DNA of 64,000 nt, taken from NCBI RefSeq assembly GCF_000934605.2, contig NZ_CP010897.2, forward strand, positions 2,170,001 through 2,234,000, given 5' to 3'. The notes under the pieces are model-generated. The model saw only the letters and a program-made list of their open reading frames with translations, made no database searches and had not been told where the DNA came from. The position numbers and the translations under genes were made by a program. The DNA comes from Pandoraea vervacti (GTDB lineage: Bacteria; Pseudomonadota; Gammaproteobacteria; Burkholderiales; Burkholderiaceae). Shown here piece after piece: positions 1-9,034 of this stretch (positions are counted from its first letter, which is position 1; each line of letters opens with the position of its first letter).

Positions 1-1
1 G

Positions 2-1228
2 AGTAATCCAAATTCGCAGGATCAGAAGGAGCCGCAGCGCGGACCGCAGGGCCCGCAGCAGGATGGCCCTCCCGATCTCGACGAACTATGGCGCGATTTC
101 AATCGCCGCCTGAATCGTATCTTTGGCCGCAAGAACGGTGGCGGCGGTAATGGCGGCTCGAACAATTTCTCGGGCGGCTCGCGCGGGTCGGGCATCGGTG
201 TCGGCGTCGTTGTCGCGCTGGCCTTCCTGATCTGGCTGGCGACGGGCATATTCATCGTCCAGGAAGGTCAGGTCGGTGTCGTGACCCAGTTCGGCAAATA
301 CAAGTACACGACGACTTCGGGCATTCAGTGGCGCCTGCCGTACCCGTTCCAGTCGGTCGAGGTCGTCAACATGTCGCAGATTCGCTCGGTCGAAATCGGT
401 CGTTCGAATACGATTCGCGACACCGATCTGAAGGACTCGTCGATGCTCACGGGCGATGAGAACATCATCGACGTTCGCTTCGCCGTGCAGTACCGCATCA
501 AGGACGCGACCGAATTCCTGTTCAATAACGTGGATGCCGAATCGTCCGTGAATCTGGCAGCGCAGACGGCGGTGCGCGAGATCGTCGGCAAGAGCAAGAT
601 GGACTTCGTGCTTTATGCCGGCCGTGAGGAGATCGCCAACGAACTCGTCACTTCGATTCAGCGCATTCTGGACAGCTACAAGACGGGCATTCTCGTCACG
701 AGTGTGACCATGCAGAGCGTGCAGCCGCCCGAACAGGTGCAGGCCGCCTTCGACGACGCCGTGAAAGCCGGTCAGGATCTGGAGCGTGCAAAGAATGAAG
801 CGCAGGCCTATGCCAATGACGTGATTCCGCGTGCCAAGGGTACCGCGTCGCGTCTGACGGAAGAGGCAGCCGGTTACAAGGCGCGTGTGGTATCGCAAGC
901 GCAAGGTGATGCGGATCGCTTCAAGTCGGTGCAGGAAGCTTATGCCAAGGCGCCTGGCGTGATCCGCGAGCGCATGTATCTCGATACGATGCAACAGATC
1001 TACTCACGTACCACCAAGATCATGGTGGACTCGAAGAACAACAGCCTGTTGTATCTGCCGTTGGACAAGATCATGGAGCGCTCGCGTAGCGACGCGTCGA
1101 CCCCCGCACCGGCTTCCGGTGCGGCTACGGGGGCGGCAGCGGGTACGTCGGCTGCTGATGACAACAACGATGTCGACCATGATCGATCGCGCGCGGCACT
1201 GCGCAACCGCGACCGCGATTCACGCTAA
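2..1228 (+). CDS. hflK: FtsH protease modulator HflK (5' end outside window)
   Basis: The reading frame is open from base 2, so the first codons lie before the window. It encodes a Gln/Pro/Gly-rich cytoplasmic stretch, one membrane anchor (about bases 199-261, valine/leucine-rich) and then a stomatin/prohibitin (SPFH) domain starting near the QEGQVGVVTQFG motif. The C-terminal half is a charged coiled coil, and the tail is Ala/Asp-rich. With HflC it forms the large inner-membrane complex that surrounds and restrains FtsH; the periplasmic-side topology is family knowledge. hflC starts 12 bases after the stop, so the two are co-transcribed. An ATG near base 281 is internal to the SPFH domain and is not the start. 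Confidence 0.95.
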   Translation, partial: SNPNSQDQKEPQRGPQGPQQDGPPDLDELWRDFNRRLNRIFGRKNGGGGNGGSNNFSGGSRGSGIGVGVVVALAFLIWLATGIFIVQEGQVGVVTQFGKYKYTTTSGIQWRLPYPFQSVEVVNMSQIRSVEIGRSNTIRDTDLKDSSMLTGDENIIDVRFAVQYRIKDATEFLFNNVDAESSVNLAAQTAVREIVGKSKMDFVLYAGREEIANELVTSIQRILDSYKTGILVTSVTMQSVQPPEQVQAAFDDAVKAGQDLERAKNEAQAYANDVIPRAKGTASRLTEEAAGYKARVVSQAQGDADRFKSVQEAYAKAPGVIRERMYLDTMQQIYSRTTKIMVDSKNNSLLYLPLDKIMERSRSDASTPAPASGAATGAAAGTSAADDNNDVDHDRSRAALRNRDRDSR

Positions 1229-1240
1229 GGGGATAAGCGC

Positions 1241-2140
1241 ATGAACCGTATTGGAACCGTTATCGTCGCGCTGATCGTCTTGTTGATCGTGCTCGCCTCG
1301 ACCATGTTTGTCGTGGATCAGCGCCGTTATGCCGTGGTGTTCTCGCTGGGCGAGATCAAGGACGTCTACAACCAGCCAGGCCTGAAATTCAAGTTGCCGC
1401 CGCCGCTCCAGACCGTGTTGTATCTGGACAAGCGGATCATGACCATCGACAACCCGGAGCCCGAGCGCTTCATCACGGCTGAGAAGAAGAACCTGATCGT
1501 CGACTCGTACGTAAAGTGGCGCATTATCGATCCGCGCAAGTTCTATGTGAGCTTCAAGGGCGATAACCGCCTCGCTCAGGACCGCCTGACGCAGCAGATT
1601 CGGTCGGCATTGCAGGAAGCCTTCACTAAGCGCACCGTCACGGAAGTGGTCTCGACACAGCGTGATCAGGTGATGCAGTGGGTCAAGCAGAAGGTTGGCG
1701 ACGAGGCCGCACAGGTCGGTATCGAGATCGTTGACGTGCGTATGCGCCGAGTGGATCTGGCAGCCGGCATCAGTGATTCGGTGTATAGCCGGATGGCTGC
1801 CGAGCGCAAGCGTGTGGCGAACGAACTGCGTTCGACCGGTGCCGCCGAGGCCGAGCAAATTCGTGCCGATGCGGACCGTCAGCGCGACGTGGTTGTGGCT
1901 GAGGCATATGCCAAGGCTCAGCAGGTCAAGGGTGAGGGCGACGCCGCTGCCGCAAACATTTATGCGCAGGCATTTGGCCGCGATCCGCAGTTCGCGCAGT
2001 TCTATCAGAGTCTGGAAGCGTACAAGGCAACATTCCGGGACAAGAAAGACGTGATCATCGCCGACCCGAACAGCGATTTCTTCCGATTTATGCGGGGCTC
2101 CGGTGGCGCTGGCGCGTCAGCCGGAAAAGCGGGAAAATAA
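1241..2140 (+). CDS. hflC: FtsH protease modulator HflC
   Basis: A 299-aa SPFH-domain protein with an N-terminal signal anchor (IVALIVLLIVLAST, about residues 7-20) followed by FVVDQRRYAVVFSLGEI, the start of the prohibitin domain. A long Ala/Glu/Arg-rich helix (about 185-240) carries the heptad pattern used for HflK/HflC assembly. Length matches the family (about 300 aa). It partners HflK in the FtsH-containing membrane complex. The start is an ATG 12 bases after hflK. A strong hairpin with a short T run follows the stop, so this is the end of one transcription unit, though some read-through to the DUF2065 gene is likely. Confidence 0.96.
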   Translation: MNRIGTVIVALIVLLIVLASTMFVVDQRRYAVVFSLGEIKDVYNQPGLKFKLPPPLQTVLYLDKRIMTIDNPEPERFITAEKKNLIVDSYVKWRIIDPRKFYVSFKGDNRLAQDRLTQQIRSALQEAFTKRTVTEVVSTQRDQVMQWVKQKVGDEAAQVGIEIVDVRMRRVDLAAGISDSVYSRMAAERKRVANELRSTGAAEAEQIRADADRQRDVVVAEAYAKAQQVKGEGDAAAANIYAQAFGRDPQFAQFYQSLEAYKATFRDKKDVIIADPNSDFFRFMRGSGGAGASAGKAGK

Positions 2141-2162
2141 CGCCTCTGACATCCGAGTAGCT

Positions 2163-2197
2163 GCCACCGCCCGCGTCAACGCGGGCGGTGGCGTTTT
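2163..2197 (+). terminator. rho-independent terminator after hflC
   Basis: A perfect 13-bp stem (2163-2175 with 2180-2192, loop TCAA) is followed by GTTTT. It overlaps the GTG at 2188 that could otherwise be taken as the start of the next gene, which argues for the later GTG at 2212. Confidence 0.75.
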
Positions 2198-2211
2198 GGC
2201 CGAGTCCCCCA

Positions 2212-2400
2212 GTGACCAGCAGCACAATCATTCTCGCTTTTGCCCTCATGCTGATCGTGGAGGGCCTGTTTCCGTTCGTCGCGCCAGACCGGTGGCGGCA
2301 AAGTTTTCGTAAAATAACGGAAATGCCGTCCGGCCAGATTCGCTTCTTTGGTCTGGCCGCCGTCCTGCTGGGGCTGATCCTGATGCTGCTGGCCGATTAA
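2212..2400 (+). CDS. DUF2065 small membrane protein
   Basis: A 62-aa protein with two transmembrane segments (about residues 4-23 and 41-60) separated by a short basic loop (PDRWRQSFRK). This is the DUF2065 family, which regularly follows hflC in beta- and gammaproteobacteria; no biochemical role is established. I start it at the GTG of 2212 (MTSSTIILAFALML) because the alternative GTG at 2188 lies inside the terminator stem and adds a non-conserved eight-residue tail. hisZ begins 40 bases downstream on the same strand. Confidence 0.8.
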   Translation: MTSSTIILAFALMLIVEGLFPFVAPDRWRQSFRKITEMPSGQIRFFGLAAVLLGLILMLLAD

Positions 2401-2440
2401 AAAAGGCGCTTTCTCGCGCCGTCTGAATCCCGAAATACCC

Positions 2441-3601
2441 ATGCCGAACTGGCTACTTCCCGAAAATATCGCCGACGTGCTGCCGTCCGAGGCGCGCAAG
2501 ATCGAAGATCTGCGCCGTCTCATGCTCGATCGCTTCCGTACCTATGGCTACGAACTCGTGATGCCGCCGATGCTCGAGTACGTCGAGTCGCTGCTCACCG
2601 GCACCGGCCATGACCTCGATCTGCGCACGTTCAAGCTCGTCGATCAGCTTTCGGGACGCACGATGGGCTTGCGCGCCGACATCACGCCGCAAATCGCCCG
2701 TATCGACGCTCACTTGCTGAACCGCAAGGGGGTGACACGTCTGTGCTACGCGGGCAGCGTGCTGTTCACGCGCCCGCGCAATCTGCTAGCCACGCGCGAG
2801 CCGTTCCAGATTGGCGCCGAAATTTTCGGTCACAGCGGGCTGGAAGCCGATCTCGAGATTCAGGAATTGCTGCTGTTCTGCCTGCAACTGGCCGGTCTGA
2901 AGCAAATTCGTATCGACCTCTGCCACGCTGGCGTGCTCGAAGCACTACTGGAGGGGGTGCCGGCGGCCGAAGCCATCGAGAGCCAGCTGTTCGGGGCGCT
3001 CGCGACCAAAGACGTGCCGCAATTGCAGGAACTCACCCGCGATCTCCCCGTGCACGTGCGTGATGCGCTGCTGAGTCTGACCACATTGTATGGTGAGCCC
3101 GCCGATACGCTTGCCCGTGCCCGCAAGGTGTTGCCGGACCTTCCCGGCGTGAAGTCCGCGCTGGACGATCTCGCCTATCTGGCAGATTCGCAGGGCAAGG
3201 TTGGTCCGGCGGTGCTATCCATCGACCTCGCCGACCTGCGCGGCTACCAGTACCACAGTGGGGTCATGTTCGCGGCGTACGTGGATGGCATCCCGAACGC
3301 GATCGCCCGGGGCGGTCGCTACGACAAGGTCGGTCAGGCATTTGGTCGAGATCGCCCGGCAACGGGTTTTTCGCTCGATTTGCGTGAGTTGGCTGCAATT
3401 TCGCCGGTAGAAGCGCGTAGTAATGCGATTTTGGCGCCTGCTGACGACGTGCCGGGGCTGCGTGCCAAGATTGATAGCCTGCGCGATGCAGGCGAGGTGG
3501 TCATCCGGATGTTGCCGGGCCACGCTCAGGATTTCGAGGAGTTCACGGGGGACCGCGTTCTTGTCGAGAAAGATGGCCAGTGGGTAGTGACACCCCGGTG
3601 A
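2441..3601 (+). CDS. hisZ: ATP phosphoribosyltransferase regulatory subunit HisZ
   Basis: A 386-aa class II aminoacyl-tRNA-synthetase-like protein related to HisRS but without tRNA charging. It starts MPNWLLPENIADVLPSEARK, and the motif-2-like region DLRTFKLVDQLSGRTMGLRAD and the glycine-rich GGRYDKVGQAFGRDRPATGFS motif are visible. HisZ is the regulatory partner of the short form of HisG in the first step of histidine synthesis. It sits next to purA rather than in a his cluster, a common betaproteobacterial arrangement. The ATG is 40 bases after DUF2065. Confidence 0.94.
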   Translation: MPNWLLPENIADVLPSEARKIEDLRRLMLDRFRTYGYELVMPPMLEYVESLLTGTGHDLDLRTFKLVDQLSGRTMGLRADITPQIARIDAHLLNRKGVTRLCYAGSVLFTRPRNLLATREPFQIGAEIFGHSGLEADLEIQELLLFCLQLAGLKQIRIDLCHAGVLEALLEGVPAAEAIESQLFGALATKDVPQLQELTRDLPVHVRDALLSLTTLYGEPADTLARARKVLPDLPGVKSALDDLAYLADSQGKVGPAVLSIDLADLRGYQYHSGVMFAAYVDGIPNAIARGGRYDKVGQAFGRDRPATGFSLDLRELAAISPVEARSNAILAPADDVPGLRAKIDSLRDAGEVVIRMLPGHAQDFEEFTGDRVLVEKDGQWVVTPR

Positions 3602-3674
3602 ATTCGCTGAAAAAAGCGGCACTCGCCTGCGCCAACACGGGTAGAATACGTTTTTAACCAAACCAACTATTGTT

Positions 3675-5015
3675 ATGTCCGGCAATGCTTTGAATCAGGG
3701 ACGCAACGTCGTCGTTATCGGAACCCAATGGGGCGACGAGGGTAAGGGTAAGGTCGTCGACTGGCTGACCGATCATGCGCAAGGCGTGGTGCGTTTCCAA
3801 GGGGGCCACAATGCCGGACATACGCTCATCATCGGCGGTAAAAAGACCATCCTGCGTCTGATTCCGTCGGGCATCATGCACAAGGATGTGACGTGCTACA
3901 TCGGCAACGGTGTGGTGCTGTCGCCCGAAGCCCTGTTCAAGGAAATCGAAGAGCTCGAGAGCGCCGGCCTGAACGTCTGTGGCCGTCTGCGTATTTCAGA
4001 AGCTTGCACCCTGATCCTCCCGTACCACGTCGCCATCGACCAGGCGCGCGAAGCCCGTCGCGGCGCCGGCAAGATCGGTACGACCGGTCGTGGTATCGGT
4101 CCGGCGTACGAGGACAAGGTGGGCCGCCGTGCCCTGCGCGTTCAGGATCTTTTCGATCCGAAGGCGTTCGCTGAGCGTCTGCGCGAAAATCTTGACTATC
4201 ACAACTTCGTTCTGACCCAGTATCTGGGCGCAGAAGCTGTCGATTTCCAGGAAACGCTGGACAAGATGCTGAGCTACGTCGAGCGTCTGCGTCCGATGAT
4301 CGCCGACGTGTCGCAAGAACTCTATGCGGCAAACGCTGCGGGCGGCAAGCTGCTGTTCGAAGGCGCGCAAGGCACGCTGCTCGACATCGACCATGGCACG
4401 TACCCGTTCGTGACCAGCAGCAACTGCGTTGCAGGCGCCGCATCGGCGGGCGCTGGCGTGGGTCCGCAACAGTTGCACTATGTGCTGGGCATTACCAAGG
4501 CCTATTGCACACGCGTTGGCGCCGGTCCGTTCCCGAGCGAACTGTACGACGCCGACAATCCCGCGCGTCAGGAAGCCATTGGCCTGCAGCTGGCGACGGT
4601 CGGCAAGGAATTCGGCTCGGTGACCGGTCGTCCGCGTCGCACGGGCTGGATGGATGCCGCCGCGCTCAAGCGTTCGATTCAGATCAACGGTGTTACCGGC
4701 CTGTGCATGACGAAACTCGACGTGCTCGACGGTCTTGAAACCGTGCGGCTTTGCGTGGGGTACAAGATCGACGGCAAGTCGGTCGACATTCTGCCGCGCG
4801 GCGCTGTGGACGTCGCTCGTTGCGAGCCGGTCTACGAAGATTTCCCGGGCTGGTCGCAGAGCACCGTCGGGGTAACTTCGTGGGACCAATTGCCGGTCCA
4901 GGCGCAGAACTACCTGAAGCGGATCGAAGAAGTGAGCGGTATTCCGATCGACATGGTGTCGACCGGTCCGGACCGCGACGAGACGATCCTTTTGCGTCAC
5001 CCCTTCAAGAACTGA
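3675..5015 (+). CDS. purA: adenylosuccinate synthetase
   Basis: A 446-aa enzyme that makes adenylosuccinate from IMP, aspartate and GTP, committing purines to AMP. The N-terminal GTP-binding loop GTQWGDEGKGK (residues 15-25) carries the catalytic Asp and Lys, and HNAGHT supplies the catalytic His. TGRGIGPAYEDKVGRRALRV, GSVTGRPRRTGW and the C-terminal STGPDRDETI base-recognition motif are also present. Length is slightly above the usual 430 because of a short N-terminal extension. The phosphoribosyltransferase gene follows after 27 bases, suggesting a purine-related transcription unit. Confidence 0.97.
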   Translation: MSGNALNQGRNVVVIGTQWGDEGKGKVVDWLTDHAQGVVRFQGGHNAGHTLIIGGKKTILRLIPSGIMHKDVTCYIGNGVVLSPEALFKEIEELESAGLNVCGRLRISEACTLILPYHVAIDQAREARRGAGKIGTTGRGIGPAYEDKVGRRALRVQDLFDPKAFAERLRENLDYHNFVLTQYLGAEAVDFQETLDKMLSYVERLRPMIADVSQELYAANAAGGKLLFEGAQGTLLDIDHGTYPFVTSSNCVAGAASAGAGVGPQQLHYVLGITKAYCTRVGAGPFPSELYDADNPARQEAIGLQLATVGKEFGSVTGRPRRTGWMDAAALKRSIQINGVTGLCMTKLDVLDGLETVRLCVGYKIDGKSVDILPRGAVDVARCEPVYEDFPGWSQSTVGVTSWDQLPVQAQNYLKRIEEVSGIPIDMVSTGPDRDETILLRHPFKN

Positions 5016-5042
5016 AAAACAGCAGGACTGGCAAGACACACC

Positions 5043-5579
5043 ATGAATCAGCCCCAAAACGACGACAAGAACCTCTGGGTCTCGTGGGACGAGTACCATC
5101 GACTGATTGAACGCTTGGCGCTCGCGGTCTATGAGTCCAACTGGAAGTTCGACAAGATCCTGTGTCTGGCCCGTGGTGGCTTGCGTGTGGGTGACCAACT
5201 CGCGCGCATCTACGACGTGCCGCTCGCGATTCTGGCGACGAGTTCGTATCGTGAGGCAGAAGGCACCGTTCGTGGCGACCTCGACATCGCTCAGTACATC
5301 ACCATCACGCGTGGCGAGCTGGAAGGCCGCGTTCTGCTGGTCGACGATCTGGTCGATTCGGGCGTGACGCTCGAGCGCGTTGGCAAGCATCTGAAGGAGC
5401 GTTTCCCGAAGGTGACGGACGTGCGCTCGGCGGTGCTCTGGCACAAGGCCTGCTCGAAGGTGGCGCCGGACTATGCTGTCGATTTCCTGCCGACGAATCC
5501 ATGGATTCATCAGCCGTTCGAAGAGTACGACACGCTCCGCCCGCATAATCTGTCGGCTTGGATCAAGCGGGGGACCTGA
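5043..5579 (+). CDS. phosphoribosyltransferase (type I)
   Basis: A 178-aa type I phosphoribosyltransferase. The PRPP-binding loop is VLLVDDLVDSGVTLERV (near residue 100), and the N-terminal ILCLARGGLRVGDQLAR matches the flexible-loop side of purine phosphoribosyltransferases. Linked downstream of purA, it is probably a hypoxanthine/xanthine/guanine-type salvage enzyme, but the base specificity cannot be read here. A hairpin plus T run at 5651-5690 ends the unit. Confidence 0.85.
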   Translation: MNQPQNDDKNLWVSWDEYHRLIERLALAVYESNWKFDKILCLARGGLRVGDQLARIYDVPLAILATSSYREAEGTVRGDLDIAQYITITRGELEGRVLLVDDLVDSGVTLERVGKHLKERFPKVTDVRSAVLWHKACSKVAPDYAVDFLPTNPWIHQPFEEYDTLRPHNLSAWIKRGT

Positions 5580-5650
5580 CCGGGTCTGAAGTATCGGGCG
5601 CGCCTCTTCAGGGTACGCCATTGGCCGGGGAGCCTTCCTCAGGCCGCATT

Positions 5651-5690
5651 CAGGCGGTGCCATCGGAAGATGCGCCGCCTGTTTTGTTTT
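5651..5690 (+). terminator. rho-independent terminator of the purA unit
   Basis: A 10-bp stem (5651-5660 with 5672-5681, one G-T pair) has an 11-base loop and is followed by TTTTGTTTT. It closes the hisZ-purA-phosphoribosyltransferase region. Confidence 0.75.
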
Positions 5691-5908
5691 GGTCGTTCGG
5701 CGTGTCTTATCCCGTTGCTGCCCGTTCTCGCAGGAACCTGCACTCGTATCGAGATGACCGATGCCGAGACGCGTAAGGTGCCTCACTGCCCGAGAGACAT
5801 CATAAGGCCGGCAATTTCCCCTTTGCTCGGCGCTTCAGGCGTGATCCCACTGTGGTGAGATGGGGCATCGCTCCCGCCATCTCTGGAGTCCGTGCCATTC
5901 ACTTCTTC

Positions 5909-6079
5909 ATGATCCGGTCGTTTCGACTTTTTCACACGGTTTGCATCGTCGGCGTCGCTGGCCTGATGGCGATGGCGAGCGCATCGAGTCATGCCGCATC
6001 TGCGGTCGCCGGCGTGCGATCGGTGAGCGGGATGCAGTACCTGTTTGTGATGAACCAGACGTCGATGGCGAAAGCCAAG
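5909..6079 (+). pseudogene. secreted DUF4189-like protein, 5' part (split by IS66 element)
   Basis: These 57 codons start at an ATG and encode a signal peptide (MIRSFRLFHTVCIVG..., Ala-rich cleavage region near SSHAASA). They end exactly at the left edge of an IS66-family element. The last eight bases, aagccaag (6072-6079), are repeated at 8509-8516 beyond the element. Removing the element and one copy joins this frame directly to 8517-8984, giving a 212-aa exported protein. In the present sequence the frame runs on into the element and stops at 6124. Function unknown. Confidence 0.85.
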
Positions 6080-6157
6080 GTAAGCACCCGGCAATCTCAT
6101 CTGGTTTTCTATTCTTTGGCGTAAGAGCATACGTTTCCACGATCAGGAAGCGGACAC

Positions 6158-6553
6158 GTGCACACTATTTCCCAAGACATTCCGACCGGGCGCACACGGC
6201 GCACCTACAGCAGTTCGTTCAAGTCAGAGCTTATCGAACAATGTCGCCAGGTCGGCGTCTCATGTTCAGCCGTGGCGATTTCGCATGGTCTGAACCCCAA
6301 TGTGCTGCGGCGTTGGATTAAAGATGCCGCGGATTCGAGCGACGCTGCACCGCCTGCACTCAAATCGGTTGTTGTCGACGTAAAGCCTGCCTTCGTCGCG
6401 TTGCCAATGACCGTGCCGACACCACAAGCGCCCGACGCGGCGCAAGCGAACGTGCGTATCGACATTCAGCGCAATGGCACAACGGTGTCAGTGCTGTGGC
6501 CGCAGCTTTGCTTGAGTGACAGCGCAGCTTGGGTTCGGGAGGTGCTGCGATGA
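6158..6553 (+). CDS. tnpA: IS66 accessory protein TnpA
   Basis: A 131-aa protein with an N-terminal helix-turn-helix of the transposase-8/IS66 OrfA type (YSSSFKSELIEQCRQVG and SHGLNPNVLRRWIKD). The C-terminal part (VRIDIQRNGTTVSVLWP) is typical of IS66 TnpA. It starts at GTG 6158. Its stop overlaps the tnpB start by four bases (ATGA), the usual translational coupling. It is required with TnpB and TnpC for transposition in studied IS66 elements. Confidence 0.9.
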   Translation: MHTISQDIPTGRTRRTYSSSFKSELIEQCRQVGVSCSAVAISHGLNPNVLRRWIKDAADSSDAAPPALKSVVVDVKPAFVALPMTVPTPQAPDAAQANVRIDIQRNGTTVSVLWPQLCLSDSAAWVREVLR

Positions 6554-6885
6554 TCCGCATCGACGCCATTTGGCTTGCGACCGAACCCCTCGATATGCGT
6601 GCCGGCGCTGATACCATTCTTGCTCGCGTGGTGAAGGTATTTGGGTCCGCACGGCCACATCATGCATATCTGTTTGCCAATCAGCGCTCGACGCGCATGA
6701 AGGTCCTCGTGTACGACGGATTTGGCGTCTGGCTTGCTGCACGACGCTTGAACAAAGGTCATTTCGTTTGGGCCAATGGTCATAGTGATATTTCTGAGAC
6801 GTTAAATCTCGAGCAACTGCGCGCACTCGTGATCGGGCTGCCCTGGCAGACGTTGGCGCACGACCACGTAATCGCGGTGGTATAG
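6550..6885 (+). CDS. tnpB: IS66 Orf2-like protein TnpB
   Basis: A 111-aa IS66 Orf2/TnpB protein. It begins MIRIDAIWLATEPLDMRAGADT and contains the family signature LFANQRSTRMKVLVYDGFGVW. The ATG overlaps the tnpA stop (ATGA), so I reject the upstream in-frame start at 6529. Its exact role is unknown; it is needed for efficient transposition. Confidence 0.93.
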   Translation: MIRIDAIWLATEPLDMRAGADTILARVVKVFGSARPHHAYLFANQRSTRMKVLVYDGFGVWLAARRLNKGHFVWANGHSDISETLNLEQLRALVIGLPWQTLAHDHVIAVV

Positions 6886-6942
6886 CAAATGACGTAAACA
6901 GTTTTGATTCCCCCGGCGTGCAGGTGCTGGCAAACTTGATGC

Positions 6943-8475
6943 ATGAATTCACCCACTGATCTCGATGCCCTGAACCCCGATCAACTGCGCGCGCTCGCGC
7001 GGCAGTTGATGACTCAGGTCGACGAGAAGACGCGTGAATCGCACTACCGCCAAACGCGCATTGACCAGCTCACCCACGAGCTCTCGGTCATCAAACGCCT
7101 GCAATTCGGCAAACGTAGCGAACAGTTCACTGCCGAGCAGTTGAGCCTGCTCGACGAAGCGATTGACGAAGATTTGGCAGCGCTTGAGGCCGAGTTGAAT
7201 GAACTTCGTTCGGACGCGCCGCAGGAGAAGCCTCGCAAGCAGGCCAAACGCTTGCCGTTGCCGCCCCAGTTGCCCCGCACCGACATTCATCACGAGCCGA
7301 CAGAGTTGAACTGCCCCTGTGGCTGCCAGCGCGTGCGTATTGGCGAGGATATCAGCGAGAAGCTCGACTACGCTCCGGGCGTATTCACTGTTGAGCGCCA
7401 CATCCGTGGGAAGTGGGCATGTAAAGCGTGCGAGACGTTGATCCAGGCGCCGGTGCCACCGCATGTGATCGACAAAGGGATTCCAACGAATGGCTTGCTC
7501 GCACAGGTGTTGGTCGCCAAATACGGCGACCACCTTCCTCTGTACCGGCAGGAACGCATCTTCGCCCGCGCGGGCCTGGCAATTCCACAATCGACGCTCG
7601 GCGGCTGGGTGGGCATATGTGGTGTGCGTTTGCAGCCCTTGGTAGACGCGCTTCGCGAGGAACTACTGCGCCACAGCGTCCTACATGCAGACGAAACGCC
7701 AGTGCAGATGTTGAGCCCCGGCAAAGGGAAGACACATCGCGCCTATTTGTGGGCGTACTCCTCGACCCAGTACGCAGAGGTGCGCGCGGTCGTGTACGAG
7801 TTCGCCGACGGTAGGTCTGGCGAACATGCTCGCGCCTTCCTGGGCAATTGGCGTGGCAAGCTAGTCGTCGACGATTACAGCGGTTATAAAGCAGGATTTA
7901 AGCTGGGCATCACGGAAATCGGATGCATGGCACACGCACGGAGAAAGTTCTTCGATCTGCATGCAAGCAAGAAGAGTCAGATCGCCGAGCAGGCATTGAA
8001 ATTCTTCGTGGCGCTTTACGACGTGGAGCGCGAAGCCGCCGACTTAGACCCTGAGCAACGACGAGCGATTCGTGAGGAGCGAGGCCGGCCAATTGCACAG
8101 GCGTTGCACGTCTGGATGCTCGCACAGCGCAAACTCGTCTCTGAGGGATCGGCGATCGCCAACGCATTGGACTACAACCTCAAGCGTTGGCAGGCGCTCA
8201 CGCGCTATCTTGACGATCCCCACGTGCCCATCGATAACAACCAAATCGAAAATCTAATTAGACCCTGGGCAATCGGACGGGCGAACTGGTTATTTGCAGG
8301 TTCTCTACGCGCTGGTCAACGAGCTGCGGCCATTATGAGTCTGGTGCGTTCCGCACAGCTCAATGGGCACGACCCATACGCATACTTGAAAGACGTCCTC
8401 ACGCGGCTGCCGACACAGCGGGCCGATAAGATCGCCGAATTGCTTCCGCATAACTGGGTACCACCTGTCCCCTGA
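6943..8475 (+). CDS. tnpC: IS66 family transposase TnpC (DDE)
   Basis: A 510-aa transposase. It has an N-terminal leucine-zipper-like coiled coil (about residues 15-80) and a zinc-finger-like CPCGCQRV...CKACE region. A DDE catalytic core follows, with HADETPVQ (first Asp), VVDDYSGYKAG (second Asp) and the C-terminal DNNQIENLIRPWAIGRANWLF (Glu). It ends with the IS66 C-terminal domain. Full family length, with no frameshift seen. Confidence 0.96.
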   Translation: MNSPTDLDALNPDQLRALARQLMTQVDEKTRESHYRQTRIDQLTHELSVIKRLQFGKRSEQFTAEQLSLLDEAIDEDLAALEAELNELRSDAPQEKPRKQAKRLPLPPQLPRTDIHHEPTELNCPCGCQRVRIGEDISEKLDYAPGVFTVERHIRGKWACKACETLIQAPVPPHVIDKGIPTNGLLAQVLVAKYGDHLPLYRQERIFARAGLAIPQSTLGGWVGICGVRLQPLVDALREELLRHSVLHADETPVQMLSPGKGKTHRAYLWAYSSTQYAEVRAVVYEFADGRSGEHARAFLGNWRGKLVVDDYSGYKAGFKLGITEIGCMAHARRKFFDLHASKKSQIAEQALKFFVALYDVEREAADLDPEQRRAIREERGRPIAQALHVWMLAQRKLVSEGSAIANALDYNLKRWQALTRYLDDPHVPIDNNQIENLIRPWAIGRANWLFAGSLRAGQRAAAIMSLVRSAQLNGHDPYAYLKDVLTRLPTQRADKIAELLPHNWVPPVP

Positions 8476-8516
8476 TTGAGCTCACCCCGGACTTTGCCGG
8501 GCGCTTACAAGCCAAG

Positions 8517-8984
8517 TTGGCGGCCCTGGAGCGATGCAGATCCCGATTGGCGTCGGGTAGCCGGGGCGGCCGATGCGAGGTGCTGATGGCGGGAAACGGT
8601 CCGGCCTACTGGGCGGTCGTGCGTGCCAGTAACGGTGAAATTGGAATGGCGCTGGGTGACACCGAGGAAGCGGCCGTGCAGGACGCGCTCATCGCGTGCC
8701 AGCGGGGAGGGCCGTGCTCGCTGGAACGCGTGCAAGTGTGGTTCGATAGCGGGCAGCGTCCTGGAATGCGTTTACCCCCACCGAAAGCGGCGCAGTCGTC
8801 TCCGGCGCAGTGTCGAATCCCGACGGGCCAGGTGGTCCGGACCCGAACGCAGTGCCTTAATGGCGAATGCGTTCGAACGTACGAGAACGGTTGCACCATT
8901 CGCTTTCAAGCCGCGAAATGTCTCGACAAGGAGACGCAGCGTTACGTGTGGCGGCCAAACGGTTGCGACGAAGGCGACAGTTGA
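8517..8984 (+). pseudogene. secreted DUF4189-like protein, 3' part (split by IS66 element)
   Basis: These are 155 codons continuing the frame of 5909-6079. The sequence NGPAYWAVVRASNGEIGMAL followed by an EAAVQDALIAC segment fits the DUF4189 pattern of a Trp/Gly-rich sheet with paired cysteines. Several further Cys residues follow (CRIPTG, CLNGEC, NGCTIRF, KCLDKE), as expected for a periplasmic or secreted disulphide-rich protein. The fragment has no signal peptide or natural start. A TTG at 8517 is only where the ancestral frame resumes. Confidence 0.8.
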
Positions 8985-9034
8985 ATCGGGGCGCGCTGCC
9001 GCATCCCATTCTCGTATTGCTCGCTATCCAAAAT

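Larger units (their letters stand above)
6080..8508 (+). mobile_element. complete IS66-family insertion sequence
   Basis: A 2429-bp element. Its ends form an inverted repeat, GTAAGCACCCGGCAA on the left and GTAAGCGCCCGGCAA (reverse complement) on the right, with one mismatch in 15. It is flanked by an 8-bp target duplication aagccaag (6072-6079 and 8509-8516), the usual size for IS66. It carries three genes, tnpA, tnpB and tnpC, in the same direction. All three are open, so the element looks intact and able to transpose. It interrupts a secreted DUF4189-like gene in the sense orientation. Confidence 0.96.

Noticed and set aside
2188..2211. GTG at 2188 as start of the DUF2065 gene
   Set aside because: It lies inside the hflC terminator stem and adds residues absent from the family; GTG 2212 fits better.
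3996..5786. 596-codon minus-strand open frame over purA and the phosphoribosyltransferase gene
   Set aside because: Antisense to two strongly conserved genes; composition is His/Arg/Asp-rich as expected for a shadow of high-GC codons.
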